DNA of 64,000 bases, taken from assembly GCA_027924585.1 (NCBI GenBank), contig BSBM01000299.1, forward strand, positions 27,008,501 through 27,072,500, given 5' to 3'. Below are positions 1-10,235 of the stretch, in pieces. This DNA comes from Larix kaempferi (Eukaryota > Streptophyta > Pinopsida > Pinales > Pinaceae). The notes beneath the pieces are model-generated. The model worked only from the letters and a program-made list of their open reading frames with translations, did no database searches and was not told where the DNA came from. A program made the position numbers and the translations under genes. Numbering within the stretch: the first letter of the stretch is position 1; every line of letters begins with the position of its first letter.

Positions 1-30
1 ATATATAGGTTATAAAGGAGGGATATCACA
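1..30 (-). mobile_element. Tip of an LTR (minus strand) inserted in a gypsy LTR
   Basis: Homology to the gypsy LTRs at 31121 and 61577 starts abruptly at 31. The preceding 30 bases differ and end in GGGATATCACA, the reverse complement of TGTGATATCCC. That is the LTR start of the element at 35131 and close to TGTAATATCCC at 40657. I read this as the 5' end of an LTR lying on the minus strand. Only 30 bases are visible, so the family is uncertain. A 5-bp target duplication would be CATAA (31-35). Confidence 0.5.
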
Positions 31-3000
31 CATAATAATTGTAGCCGCAGTTCAAACATCTATTTTTTTTTTTTAGTATAAACCCTAGACAAAAATTAAC
101 CAGTCGTCGACTATTGAGTAAATTATTAAACAAACCCTAATTAATGTTGAATAAGTCTTTACTTAGCAATTAAAATTTTGAGCAAAACCCTAGCAAGAAT
201 CTATCATTGTTAAATAATCTAGTTAATGCTTGAAAACAAAGGAAATAACAGAACCCTATTGTCGAGCTTAAATATCATCATAATGTCTTACATTAAACGC
301 TCGATTATGACAGAATCTTGATCACAACAATAGATTGAGCAACTAAATGATATTACGACTGAGGAGTTTGAATGAAACCCTATCATTCCAAATATTTAAC
401 AATAAGAATTTATGAGCAGAGAAAACCTATATATTAAATCCACAACCAAACAAAACAGACAGAACAGTTTTCCAGCTCATTGTCGAGCTTCATTATCATC
501 ATAATATCCTTCCCATTGATTCACAGTCTCGACAAAGACATTTTCCTAATGACATAATAATCAGTTAAACAAACTGTAACTGTCAAAATTAATTTAAACC
601 CTATCATTCCAAACTTTACACGTATTCAAACATTAAAAATCATTACAACGATTTCACCTACGGCCGCAACTCATTTATTAATAGAAGATTTTTACATAGA
701 CATAGAAAGTTAAAACACACGCCACACACAAGCTCCATTATACAGAATGACTGTAACAAGTCATTTTATAAAGCTTACATTACAGAGGAAAAACGTAGGA
801 ACAAAACCAATTGCCATTTAGTTAAGACATTATTTTACCTACAGCCGAGTTGACAAACCCACTGCGTAAGTGGTTTAAAAACTAAAGATGTACTTACTTT
901 GGTACATAGCACAGAACAAAAAGAAATGCATGCATTAAGCAAGCCAGTTGTACAGGCAGATTTTTATATTAAGTTAAAATTCAAATAAAACCTGGGAGAT
1001 ACACCCTAAATCCTTCGAGAGTGCAGAATAGAAAGTAAAACCATGAGGCCGTAACCCCATCCATAGAACAGGCTCCCCATCCATAGAACAGGCTCATAGC
1101 CTTTGTTATCTATTCTTTAGTATACAATAACTCGTCTGTAGCAAACTCTAAACACCTAAAGGGAGACAAATAAACTACAGTTGGCTGAAGCCATAACGTC
1201 CCTATCACATGACAGGGTTAAACCTGCCAAGATCTTGCGGGATCAAGCATTTAAAAGACTCAACAGAACGGCGACATTCACACACTCATTCCTTCAAAGT
1301 CCAAAACCCTAACCGCCCAAACAAACCCCAAGGAGGAAAAATGCCATGGTAAGGACCAGGCTTACCCGGTAAGGGCCAAACGCTGAGAGTTGTGTCCTGT
1401 ACACCTTCCGGAGCAACTAGTACCTGCTTATGACAGAAACAACGTATCAGTTACAAATTTTATTTCTCAAAAATGAAACCAAACACTTTTAAATTGAAGA
1501 AAATGAAACGACGAAGCAAATTGTTATAGCTCACTAGCGAATTGAAGGAAGTTACAACCACAGTGAATGGCCTAGAAGCCACGAGCTGATTAAGTGGAAA
1601 CCCCACCCTTGTCACCAAAGAATGAGTTGGCAAAATCGAAGGATACATTCCACGATGGAGGCTGCTACAGAACTTAGTAAAAAGATACAGACGATTGAAG
1701 CCATGACCAGGTTGAAACTGGTAACATAAGGGATAAAACCCTAGGGCTTTCACAAAGAAACCTATAGCTTCTAAAAGCAAAACACAACAACTCCCGAACC
1801 TTGCAAATGGAAAGATGAAGAGATGCCATGACAGGGTCAGGTCCTTTAGTGAAGGAGAAACCCTAGGTTTTAGCAAAATGATGGCCGTGATAACAACTCG
1901 TAATGACTCCTACACAGTGCAACAGACATGCACATAGAGGTGAAGCAGCATAGTGGCTGCCATCAACACTGTAACAGGAAGGATTCGGATAGGAGGGTTT
2001 CACAGAACAACCAAGCCCGAAGGCAAAGGGAAATGACAGTGTAGGGTTAGTCAAACTGTTATATATCGCCAAATGCATGGCTCAAGACCAACCACGTAGC
2101 ACTCTAAATAATTTCCATGCAGTGGGTCGCTGGTCTAATGTTCCACGATGAGTTGCAGTTTGTTTGTGAACCAAATTAAAATCATAGCATGGCGACACCG
2201 AATCAAGGGATAACCATAGCTTGGATATCTATTATGGTCGAGACATCATAATTGAAACCATCATATAATCCATGTCAAACAATGCTTTCGAGTTTGCCTA
2301 ATGGACATAAATGCCTTGCCCTAGAAACAACAAAGTTATGCATTATCAATAATGTTCAAAATTACGATGAGGATTCATCATTGTTTTTAGAAATAAAATC
2401 TTATCATGAGTAATAGAGTTAATTGCATAGTTTATCCATAAAGGTTTAAAGAACATAGTTCTTATATCATCTCTTTAATAATCAAAACATTAGGATGGTA
2501 CCTATAAATCTTGCATTACATAGATTAAACCTCGATTTACTAATTCATGTGATATAAACATCAAAACTCAGTCTTGGTGTATTATAGACATAGAGAAAAT
2601 GTATTTGCATTAGAAAAGTTATAAAGTTAAGAGTGCGACGCAAGCTCTATTTGGCTCATAAAAACCTATCACGCCAATTGCTAATCACCGTAACTTCATG
2701 TGCCAGTTATAAATGAGAGTAAGTTATATTTTTTTTGATTGATCCAGATCTTGTATTAATGCAGTTGCAAATCAAAACATTTTCTAACTTAAAAACTTGA
2801 TTAAAGGCGATAACTGAGTAATTAAATACTGGTATGAGTATGGTCATCCAGTTGTATTTCACTGTGCTAATAATGAAGCATAATTGCAATTCAGTAATAT
2901 CATCAAAGAGCAATTACTTCATGGAGTTATTGAATTCTTTTATTCTCAAGAAACATAGTTGTCATAATCTCTAAGTAATTTCAAATTCTATAACAGTAGG

Positions 3001-3401
3001 AGATCATAGGATAAATACTACCTTTAAACATTTGATAATCTCTCTAGCACGCTTATACTATTACAGAAGGAATTGGTACAGCTAACTGACTTTTAAATAC
3101 TTTAAAGATTTAATGGAGCGATCCGCACAGTACCTGTACATCTGTAAGAGAAAGACCAATTGATGCATTAGCTCGGAAGCTAAGTAAGCCCAGTCTGCTA
3201 TGGCAATTCCCCCTTGAGGTTGAAAAACAGAAAAACAATCAGCAACAGTAAAGAAACTCATAAAAAAATATAAGTATAATAACAGATCATTTAGACACAT
3301 TTATGATCACTTAACTAATCAAACAGATTAAGGAATGCATTTATAAATATTATATGCTAATTTAAAAATTTTAAATTTTTCGGAAATTTTGGGTTTTGAC
3401 A
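31..3401 (+). mobile_element. Gypsy LTR, left copy (3' three quarters)
   Basis: Collinear with the LTR at 30045-34470 (position 31 matches 31121) and with the partial LTR from 60502. It ends in GGGTTTTGACA at 3401, exactly where the complete LTR ends. The first ~1.08 kb is absent, replaced by the element tip at 1-30. It differs from both other copies at many single sites and carries a private 20-bp tandem duplication at 1055-1094. The next five bases are CTTGT, the same five that precede the complete element at 30045. It may be the 3' LTR of another element or a solo LTR; the window does not show which. Short open frames inside it are not supported as genes. Confidence 0.85.
1055..1094 (+). 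repeat. 20-bp direct tandem duplication in left LTR
   Basis: The unit ccccatccatagaacaggct occurs twice in a row. The LTRs at 30045 and 60502 have only one copy at this place, so the duplication arose in this LTR. Confidence 0.9.
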
Positions 3402-3406
3402 CTTGT
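3402..3406. other. Target-site duplication CTTGT (right flank of left LTR)
   Basis: CTTGT follows the LTR end. The uninterrupted site is seen at 16914-16931 (gaggccc CTTGT ggtggg), which shows that the gypsy insertion duplicated these five bases. The partner is at 30040-30044. Confidence 0.7.
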
Positions 3407-4608
3407 GGTGGGAGACATTTCAAATAGAGGTAAATATTTCAACATGTTAGTTTTTTAATACATGTTATTTCATTGATTCACATGTTCATGCTTAAGTACA
3501 AAAACACTCTGCCACTATAGGGAATGAAACAAAATACTATTACCATCACTTTTATTTGCTTCTCCTTGAAGTCCAAATTTTTCGGCCATCATTTTGATTC
3601 TAACCTCATGCATTAGGGATCATATGTTATTAGTGAGATTGGCACTTCTCCATCTGTAACCACACTACATTGTAGGTCACACAAAAGGACCTTATGGATC
3701 GAGTGCCTCATGATTATAGATGCATTTGATCTGAACCTTACAATATCACCTCTAGTTCATCTATTTTGTGAAGTATTTTAAGACTTAACTGTGACTCTCA
3801 CAACTGTCAACTCACAGGTCACCTATTGGAGATCCATTGACCACTCACATTTTTTTCCTAAAAAGTTGCATCTGCTAGTTGTGTGACACAAAATGTGCGA
3901 GTCACTCGCTTGTTTTCAAGTGGTATACCCACGGGAATCTCTTAAAATCATGAAAACAATATTAAACATGGAATTAGGGATAGTTATGGTACTTACCCTA
4001 ACCACCATAACTTCCAAAACCATTTAGCTTTCGGGTCTATCCTCTCAGACCTTGCTATAAATACAAGGAGAGGCCCTTGAGAAAGGGGAGAACCATTTTT
4101 TATAAGGAAATGCTAGAGAAATATCCAATTAAGGAAGAGGAACAAGGAGCCCAGGATCAAGATCTAGTTTCAACAGTGCAGATTACATATCAAGTATAGC
4201 TTGTTACCATTGATAATCATAATTCAAGAGACTTTCTTTCCCATAATATAATTTGTTTGTTTTGTGAATCTAGTCTTTTGGATCTATTCATATTGTCTTT
4301 ATATATGAGTTTCAAACTAGGCTATTCATTTTTACATAGTCAAAATCTTTGAGGAAGGTGTTTGGTTTTTGCAGGTTTCTCATCTGGGATTGTGGATCGG
4401 AGACAAAATCTCAAAGCTTGGATGAAACTTCAGTTATCCAACTTACTTTCTTCTCGCTTATAATCCTAGATTTTCTTGATTAAAGAAATACTTTATGCTA
4501 TACTTTTGTGTCTATTAGATTATGTACCTTCTTACGAGTATGTTGATGATCTCTTTGAACTTCCCAATCATAGGTTGATTTACCGACCAACAATTATTAT
4601 TATTAACA
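3405..4608 (+). mobile_element. LTR-like segment with TATA box, copy in R1
   Basis: The segment starts TGTGGTGGGAGAC and can be drawn to ...TTAACA near 4608, so a TG...CA frame of ~1.2 kb is possible. It contains a TATAAATA box (4056-4063) followed by a G/A-rich leader, as in an LTR U3/R region. No primer-binding site follows it and no partner LTR bounds an internal region, so a solo LTR or a promoter of another kind is equally open. The right boundary is a guess. Confidence 0.3.
4056..4063 (+). promoter_or_regulatory. TATA box (TATAAATA), R1
   Basis: TATAAATA is preceded by a CT-rich stretch and followed ~30 bp later by a purine-rich leader (gagaaaggggagaacc). It is conserved at 17579-17586 in R2. 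No protein reading frame of note follows within 1 kb on the plus strand, which fits an LTR promoter better than a gene promoter. Confidence 0.4.
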
Positions 4609-6849
4609 TTTTAACATTAAGATATGTAACACAACACTATTATTAATGATTAATTATAATACAAAATAAATTCATTTTAACACCTTGATTTGGTGTGATT
4701 AAATGTACTATACTTATAATGGCTTCCATATGATGATATGATATTCTTATAATATGATATTTTCGTTTCATGAAGGAAGCTTTAGCTTACTCTATTCAAT
4801 ACAATTTGAAGGTTATAAGACATATCTTTAGGGAGAGATACTGAAGGTAAGGAATTGTCATCATAAGAGATATCTAAATTATGCACTGAATTTCTATATT
4901 ATTTTTCTATAATTTCTTTAGATTGACAAAGAACCCTAGATCATCTTGCTATTTAAGGAATTATTTTAGTATCTTTCAATATGAGAGGAGGATTTCATTG
5001 TAGGGCATTTATTTTAAAGAAAAAAAAGAAAGCATTACCTCAATATTTTTGAAACTTTTTAGATCCACAAAATTTATCTTCTCAAAAGTCGTCTTTCAAA
5101 CCTATCTCTACTTCACACACTTTTAAATTGTGGATTACCTTCCTAGTCCCTTCTAAATTAACCTAATCATGTTTAATTGATTGAATTTTCTTCACCTGCA
5201 CTTTTTTATTGTTACCTAAAACATCTTCCTAGTCCCTTCTAAATTAACCCACTAATGTTCAATTCATTGAAATTTCTTCACATGCACTTTTAGATTGTTA
5301 CCTAAAACTCTAAAACTCTTTTTGGACAATTACAGTCTTCCCATATATCACCAATGACATGAAAAGCGTTATAATGAAACAAACTTTTTGAAGAATTTAA
5401 TCGTGACTAAAAACCCAATTTCCCCTAATACAATCTCAATATCTCCTAACAATTTCTCACACAAATCATTTTTTTCTAATTATAATTTTATCACTCACAT
5501 ATCAACTTTTGAGTTGAAAATATAGTCTAAAACATTAAATCAACCAAAGGTGTTTCCAACCCTTTGTACATTTTTTTTCCAAATTCAAACATTTTAGAGC
5601 TCTAATAGACACTTAAGCTTGCTATCAATGTATCAAGTATCAAGTTATGTCTTGCAATAAACTGCTTATGCAAAGATTCTAGGCCTTTTATTCTATAACG
5701 TAATTTAACCAAATTGGCATTAAAACACCCGAAAACATGATGGCCAATATTGAAATATTGAAGACAATAAAACCTTCTCCATTATTGAAAACCGGTTGAA
5801 TATTTTGATTGACTATGAACATAATCTCTTTCCACATGACTTTATATATAAGTATGGATTTCCACTTCACAGGCATTCGGGTTTGTGTAATGCACTCCTT
5901 CTATAGCAGTTTCCACAAAATCGTTACAACTTCATCTGATTGAGATATTAATCCACTATTCCAGAACGATTCAAACAGGCTTGCAGTTTCTCTACGATTT
6001 CAATGTCTCTGGATTCACACTTATTGGATTGCAGGGATTTCTGTCTCATCACAGAAATTTTATTCTCAACATTGGCGATCTTCCAACGTTCACAACGATT
6101 TCTACAAATCGATTTTGGTCTCATAATTAGAACTCCAGAAAGGACACGTTAAATCCAACACATAGAAAATAATCTTTGAGAAAGAAAACCCGTTTACAAA
6201 TGTGTACTGATTTGAATATGCCAATGATTAAAATGTGGATTTTATCCTTCCAGATTTCAGATTTCAGACAGGTAAACAACAACTATATTTCCACGTGCGT
6301 TCCATATACGATACATAAATGATTAGTGCAAATGCTTTAACTCGGCCTAAATATCCTGCCATTAACTTATTATTATTGGTTTAATTAGAAAAACCATGAA
6401 TAAAAGGTGAGTAGGCCACCGTTTTACCGTGCTTTGCATTAAGTTTTGTAAACCATGCTTTCACATTTATTTAAGCCAAACCAAGGATGGAGTTTGTGTA
6501 AACCATGATTTACATTTATTCATGCCAAAAAATAGTTTATGAATAAGAATGCGGTATTATTACTTAACGGAGTGAAACACTATTAATAAGATTTAATGAT
6601 CAATTATAAAACAAAGGAAATTTAACGAAACAGTATTCTTAATAGCCAATTAATCATTCAATTGATCATAACATTAGGAAATCCATCAAAGTAGATTTGG
6701 GTACATTTCGGCACGATTAAAAACTGTACTAAATAATCGAATAAACTCGTGTTTTATTAAATAAAAAGCTTCATTTCATAGAAATTTGACAACCAAACAA
6801 AAGAAAATGAACATCACGAACCCTAAATCACGAAACCAAACCAGGAACC
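4609..6849. other. AT-rich DNA without a recognised gene (R1)
   Basis: This stretch has only short open frames. A sub-repeat is visible: cttcctagtcccttctaaattaacc occurs at about 5141 and again at about 5225, each followed by similar text. Counterpart 18140-20462 in R2 has small indels that are not multiples of three, which argues against protein coding. Confidence 0.6.
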
Positions 6850-7620
6850 CTAAATCTGATGCGCTTGGCCATAGGCTTCACGGTTGGTTCGGACCATCTT
6901 CCTCTTCCATGGGAGCAGCTTCATCTGGATTTTCAGTGCCTTGAGCTGCTTGTGGCACTGGGCCATCTTCAAAAATGCCGGCAAAAATGCCGGCAAAAAT
7001 GCAGGGTCATCTTCAGCAGCTTCTTCCATGTTATCTTCCGGAATGTCGGCAAATAGAACTTGTGCTATATCCTCTAGCGACAGAGGGTCATATTCAGCAA
7101 AGCTAGCTGGCAATGGAAGATCAGGTTCAGCCAATGCTGGATCTGGCCCTTCTTCTATGTTAAGTACTGGAACTGCTTCTTGGTTCTCCCGTAAGTCCCA
7201 TGCAGCAGCTTGCAGGATCTCCTGCGGTACTGGTTCTGAGTCCAAAGCCCGCATCATTTCCTCTAACAAGTTTTCTTCTTTTGGCCTGTACAAAATATCC
7301 ACAACCCCAGTTTCACTGAGATCAACAACAAGAGCAGGATCAGCGGGATCAACAAGAGCAGCATCAGGATCAGTGAGATCAACAACTTGTTGATCAGTGG
7401 GATCAACAACTTGTTGAGCAAGAACAGGATCACTGGGATCAACAACTTGTTGATTAGTGAGATCAACAACTTGTTGAGCTGAAGCAGGATCAGTGGAATC
7501 AACAACTTGTTGATTAGTGGGATCAACAAGTTGTTGAGCAGTTGCAGGATCTTTGGAGTCCATCTCACACCACTTTCTTTTCAACCCTTGTTGAGCAGGA
7601 GCAGGATCTTTGGCGTCCAT
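6850..7620 (-). CDS. Acidic repeat protein with SUMO-interaction-like VVDLT motifs, R1 copy (frameshifted C-terminus)
   Basis: I do not recognise this protein. It reads 256 residues on the minus strand. Residues 1-30 hold two related blocks (MDAKDPAPAQQ and MDSKDPATAQQ) around a basic GLKRKW patch that could be a nuclear signal. Residues ~31-103 are imperfect repeats of QQVVD(P/L/S)(T/S)-type units. VVDLT occurs at 51-55 and 79-83 and VVDLS at 98-102; with nearby acids these resemble SUMO-interacting cores. The rest is acidic and includes SLEDIAQVLF. Near residue 206 a GCCGGCATTTTT slippage repeat shifts the frame, so the last ~50 residues turn basic. The R2 copy shows that the acidic frame (DGPVPQAAQ..., ending near 6880) is probably the older one. 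A TATA-like TTATATAG lies ~45 bp upstream of the ATG. Function unknown; nuclear SUMO binding is inference. A dispersed-repeat-borne frame is the main alternative. Confidence 0.45.
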   Translation of the reverse strand: MDAKDPAPAQQGLKRKWCEMDSKDPATAQQLVDPTNQQVVDSTDPASAQQVVDLTNQQVVDPSDPVLAQQVVDPTDQQVVDLTDPDAALVDPADPALVVDLSETGVVDILYRPKEENLLEEMMRALDSEPVPQEILQAAAWDLRENQEAVPVLNIEEGPDPALAEPDLPLPASFAEYDPLSLEDIAQVLFADIPEDNMEEAAEDDPAFLPAFLPAFLKMAQCHKQLKALKIQMKLLPWKRKMVRTNREAYGQAHQI

Positions 7621-7661
7621 CTCTGCGAATGTATTATGGATTTTGTTTATGCGATCATTCT

Positions 7662-7669
7662 CTATATAA
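7662..7669 (-). promoter_or_regulatory. TATA-like element upstream of the acidic protein gene (R1)
   Basis: On the minus strand TTATATAGAG lies about 42-50 bases before the ATG at 7620, which would leave a very short leader. It is conserved in R2 at about 21215-21222. Confidence 0.35.
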
Positions 7670-7736
7670 CGTTGTGGGGATATTCATTTATGTCATCAAG
7701 TTTGCCTTTATCAACTCATTTATTGATGCAAGTTAG

Positions 7737-8140
7737 TGGAATCGTTTAATTGCAGGTTTTATTAAGGGTACTAAAATTTGACTAAATTAAATCAATTAAA
7801 TTCAAATGAAATAATAACGGAATCGCTTAAAGACAGGGTGGTAAAATTTCACTTAATTAAATCTATTAAATTTGAAAAGAAATTTGAAGCGGAATAGCTA
7901 AATTTGAAATGTGTACCAACTACGGAATCGCTTAGTGGTAAATTTTGACATTGATTAAATGAAAATTGAAAGAAATTTCAAACGGAATAACTAAATGTGT
8001 AATGGGTCAACGCTTAGCGGTAACTTTTGACTTAATTAAATCCATTAAATGTAAAAGAAAATTGAATATAGTGGTAAAATTTGAGTAATTAAATCAATTA
8101 ATTTAAATCAAATTTGAAACAGAATCGCTTAATTTGACAT
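7737..8140. repeat. Decayed short tandem repeats upstream of acidic gene (R1)
   Basis: A phrase of the form CGGAAT(C)GCTTA ... GGTAAAATTTGACTTAATTAAAT ... AAGAAATTTGAA recurs about six times at irregular spacing of roughly 70-100 bp. It begins directly 5' of the minus-strand acidic gene. Counterpart in R2 at about 21290-21700. Confidence 0.55.
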
Positions 8141-8640
8141 ACCAATTTATTGGAATTACTAAAATAAAAATTACTAGTATCCATTAAATACATGTATATG
8201 AAATTTGTTATCCTAAAGTTGTTAGAATTATTAAATATCAATTAAATTTAATCATTTTTAAGTTAATGGAATCTTTTTTAAATATACCTTAATGAAATTT
8301 AAGTTAATTCAATCTATTAAATATAAAGGAAATTTGGTATGAACTAACTTAAATTGAAATGTCCAATTATTAAAATATTTAAATACAAGAGATTAAAAAT
8401 TATTAGAATGAAATTTAATATATTTAAATGTGAGAGATTAAAAGTGAGTAGAATAATTTTTGATATTTAATAGTTATCCTCATGATAAGATATCAAATAA
8501 TTTTTTTAATTTTTGAATTCCTTAAAATATGTTAAATATATTAGGATGGAATTTGATTTGGTTGAGTCTAGGTAGCAAAGATAACAATCTAATTCTCAAT
8601 TAAATAAATTAACCAATATCAAGCTATTATTATTATTACT
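8141..8640. other. AT-rich spacer, no gene seen (R1)
   Basis: Dominated by ATTAAAT/TTAAATAT runs. Nothing beyond extension of the neighbouring decayed repeats is visible. Confidence 0.5.
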
Positions 8641-9284
8641 CGATTAGTACAATTTTTTTGAATAACTTTGTTTTTTATGATAGTTTGTTTTAATTTTTAA
8701 GTGTTTTTAACAGTCAAAACACTCTATATCATCAAAATCTAAGAACTTGTAGATAATATTAAATTATTTTTATTGGGATCATGACCATTTTTGTAGTTTT
8801 AGTTGTATTTTATGATGGTTTTTTTGAATTTTTAGTTGTGTTTGAATGTCGAAATACTTTATTTTATCAACATTCAATTGATATTATTAAACTATTGTTA
8901 TTGTTATTGTTATTGAGATCACTACTACTATTTTTTATTTATTTTTTAACTTGTATTTTATGGTAATTTCTTTGGATTTTTTAAGCCATTAAAACCTTCC
9001 ATGCAATCAAAATCTAGGGACTAGGGTTATTTTTGTAGTTTTAGTTATATTTTATGATAGTTTATTTGAATTTTTTATTGCATTTAGAGGTTAAAATACT
9101 TCATTTTATCAACATCCAATTGATAATATTAAACTATGTTATTGAGATCATTTCAAATTTTTTTGTACTTTTAGTTATATTTTACGATAAGTTGTTGGAA
9201 TTTTAACCCATCAAAACACTCCATACCATCGAAATCCAATTACTTGGAGATAATATTAAACTATTGTTATGGACTTGTTTTTGT

Positions 9285-9300
9285 AGTTTTAATTGTACTT
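9285..9300. other. SINE target-site duplication, left
   Basis: AGTTTTAATTGTACTT, identical to 9531-9546. Confidence 0.85.
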
Positions 9301-9530
9301 TTTTCAATGTGGTTCACAACTCGTGAGAGGAGTTTCTACATCCAAGGGAAGAATTCATAGGGGCGCCACCGAGAGGTGCCTCACCTTGCTAGCTCACATT
9401 ACAAATCCTAACTGATGGGGACATCGAGTGAGTCCCTTATATATCTATGCATAGACACCCAAGGATTTGACCCAAGACCCTTTTGCTTACAACTCACATC
9501 TCTCAACCACTTGACCTAACCCATTTGACT
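9301..9530 (-). mobile_element. tRNA-derived SINE with 16-bp target duplication (R1)
   Basis: On the minus strand the 230-bp segment has an A-box-like TAGGTCAAGTGG (complement of 9507-9518) and a B-box-like GGGTCAAATCC (complement of 9463-9473) ~35 bases later. It ends in a short A-rich tail. The perfect direct repeat AGTTTTAATTGTACTT flanks it at 9285-9300 and 9531-9546. Length, box order, tail and target duplication all fit a Pol III SINE. In R2 the tail half has been deleted. The family was not identified. Confidence 0.8.
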
Positions 9531-9546
9531 AGTTTTAATTGTACTT
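9531..9546. other. SINE target-site duplication, right
   Basis: AGTTTTAATTGTACTT, identical to 9285-9300. The same 16 bases sit at 22626-22641 in R2 next to the SINE remnant. Confidence 0.85.
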
Positions 9547-10235
9547 AATGAATGATGGTTTGTTTGAATTTTTTATTCTATTTGAAGTCAAAATACATCA
9601 CAGTATCAACATTCAATTATTTAGCAAATGATATTAAACTATTGTTGTTGATATTACTACTACTTTTTTTTGTACTTTTACTTGTATTTTATGATAATTT
9701 GTTTGAATTTCTTACTTAGGAAAACAGTTCATACCATCAAAATCCAATTACTAAATATAATACAAAACTATTGTTCTTGGGACAAGGGCTATTGTTTTTG
9801 TAGTTTTAGTTGTATTCTATGATGATTTATTTCAATTTCTTTATTGTATTTTCATAGTCAAAATACAACATCCAATTATCTAGAGATAATATTAACCTAT
9901 TTTTATTGAGATGACTACTACTGTTGTTGTACTTTTAATAGTATTTTATGATAATTTGCTTGAATTTTTTACTATATAATAATCCAAAACATTCCATATA
10001 ATCAAAATCCATTAACTCGGAGATAATATTAAACTATTATTATTGGGATGAGGGTTACTATTTTTGTGGTTGAGTTGTATTCTATGACAGGGTGTTTGAA
10101 TTTTATTGTATTTGACTACCAAAATAGTTCGTATTATCAACATTCAATTATTTGGAGACAATGTTAAAATATTGTTATTAGGACCATGACTATCAACATT
10201 CAATTATCTGGAGATAATGTTAAACGATTGTCATA

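Larger units (their letters stand above)
8641..10235. repeat. Degenerate AT-rich tandem repeats, ~170-200 bp unit (R1)
   Basis: The text tagttttagttgtatttta, tgatggtttgtttgaattttt, gtcaaaatac..catt..atcaacattcaatt and gataatattaaactattgtt recurs in the same order about eight times. Units vary in length and have drifted. The SINE at 9301-9530 is inserted in one unit. The array in R2 (22185-23325) is shorter by one deletion. Confidence 0.7.

Noticed and set aside
1460-2078. Open frames of 138 and 71 residues in the gypsy LTR, present in all three LTR copies
   Set aside because: Conserved only as part of the LTR. The starts and lengths vary between copies and no domain is visible.
6859-7393. 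Plus-strand frames opposite the acidic gene
   Set aside because: Antisense shadows. The minus-strand frame has the in-frame indels and TATA-like element.
7263-7568. Leu/Ile-rich 101-residue frame overlapping the acidic gene, looking like a membrane protein
   Set aside because: It is an out-of-frame reading of the same repeat. The hydrophobic look follows from the codon pattern of the VVD repeats.
9463-9518. tRNA gene on the minus strand
   Set aside because: A- and B-box-like sequences are present, but no cloverleaf or acceptor stem can be formed; the target duplication marks it as a SINE.
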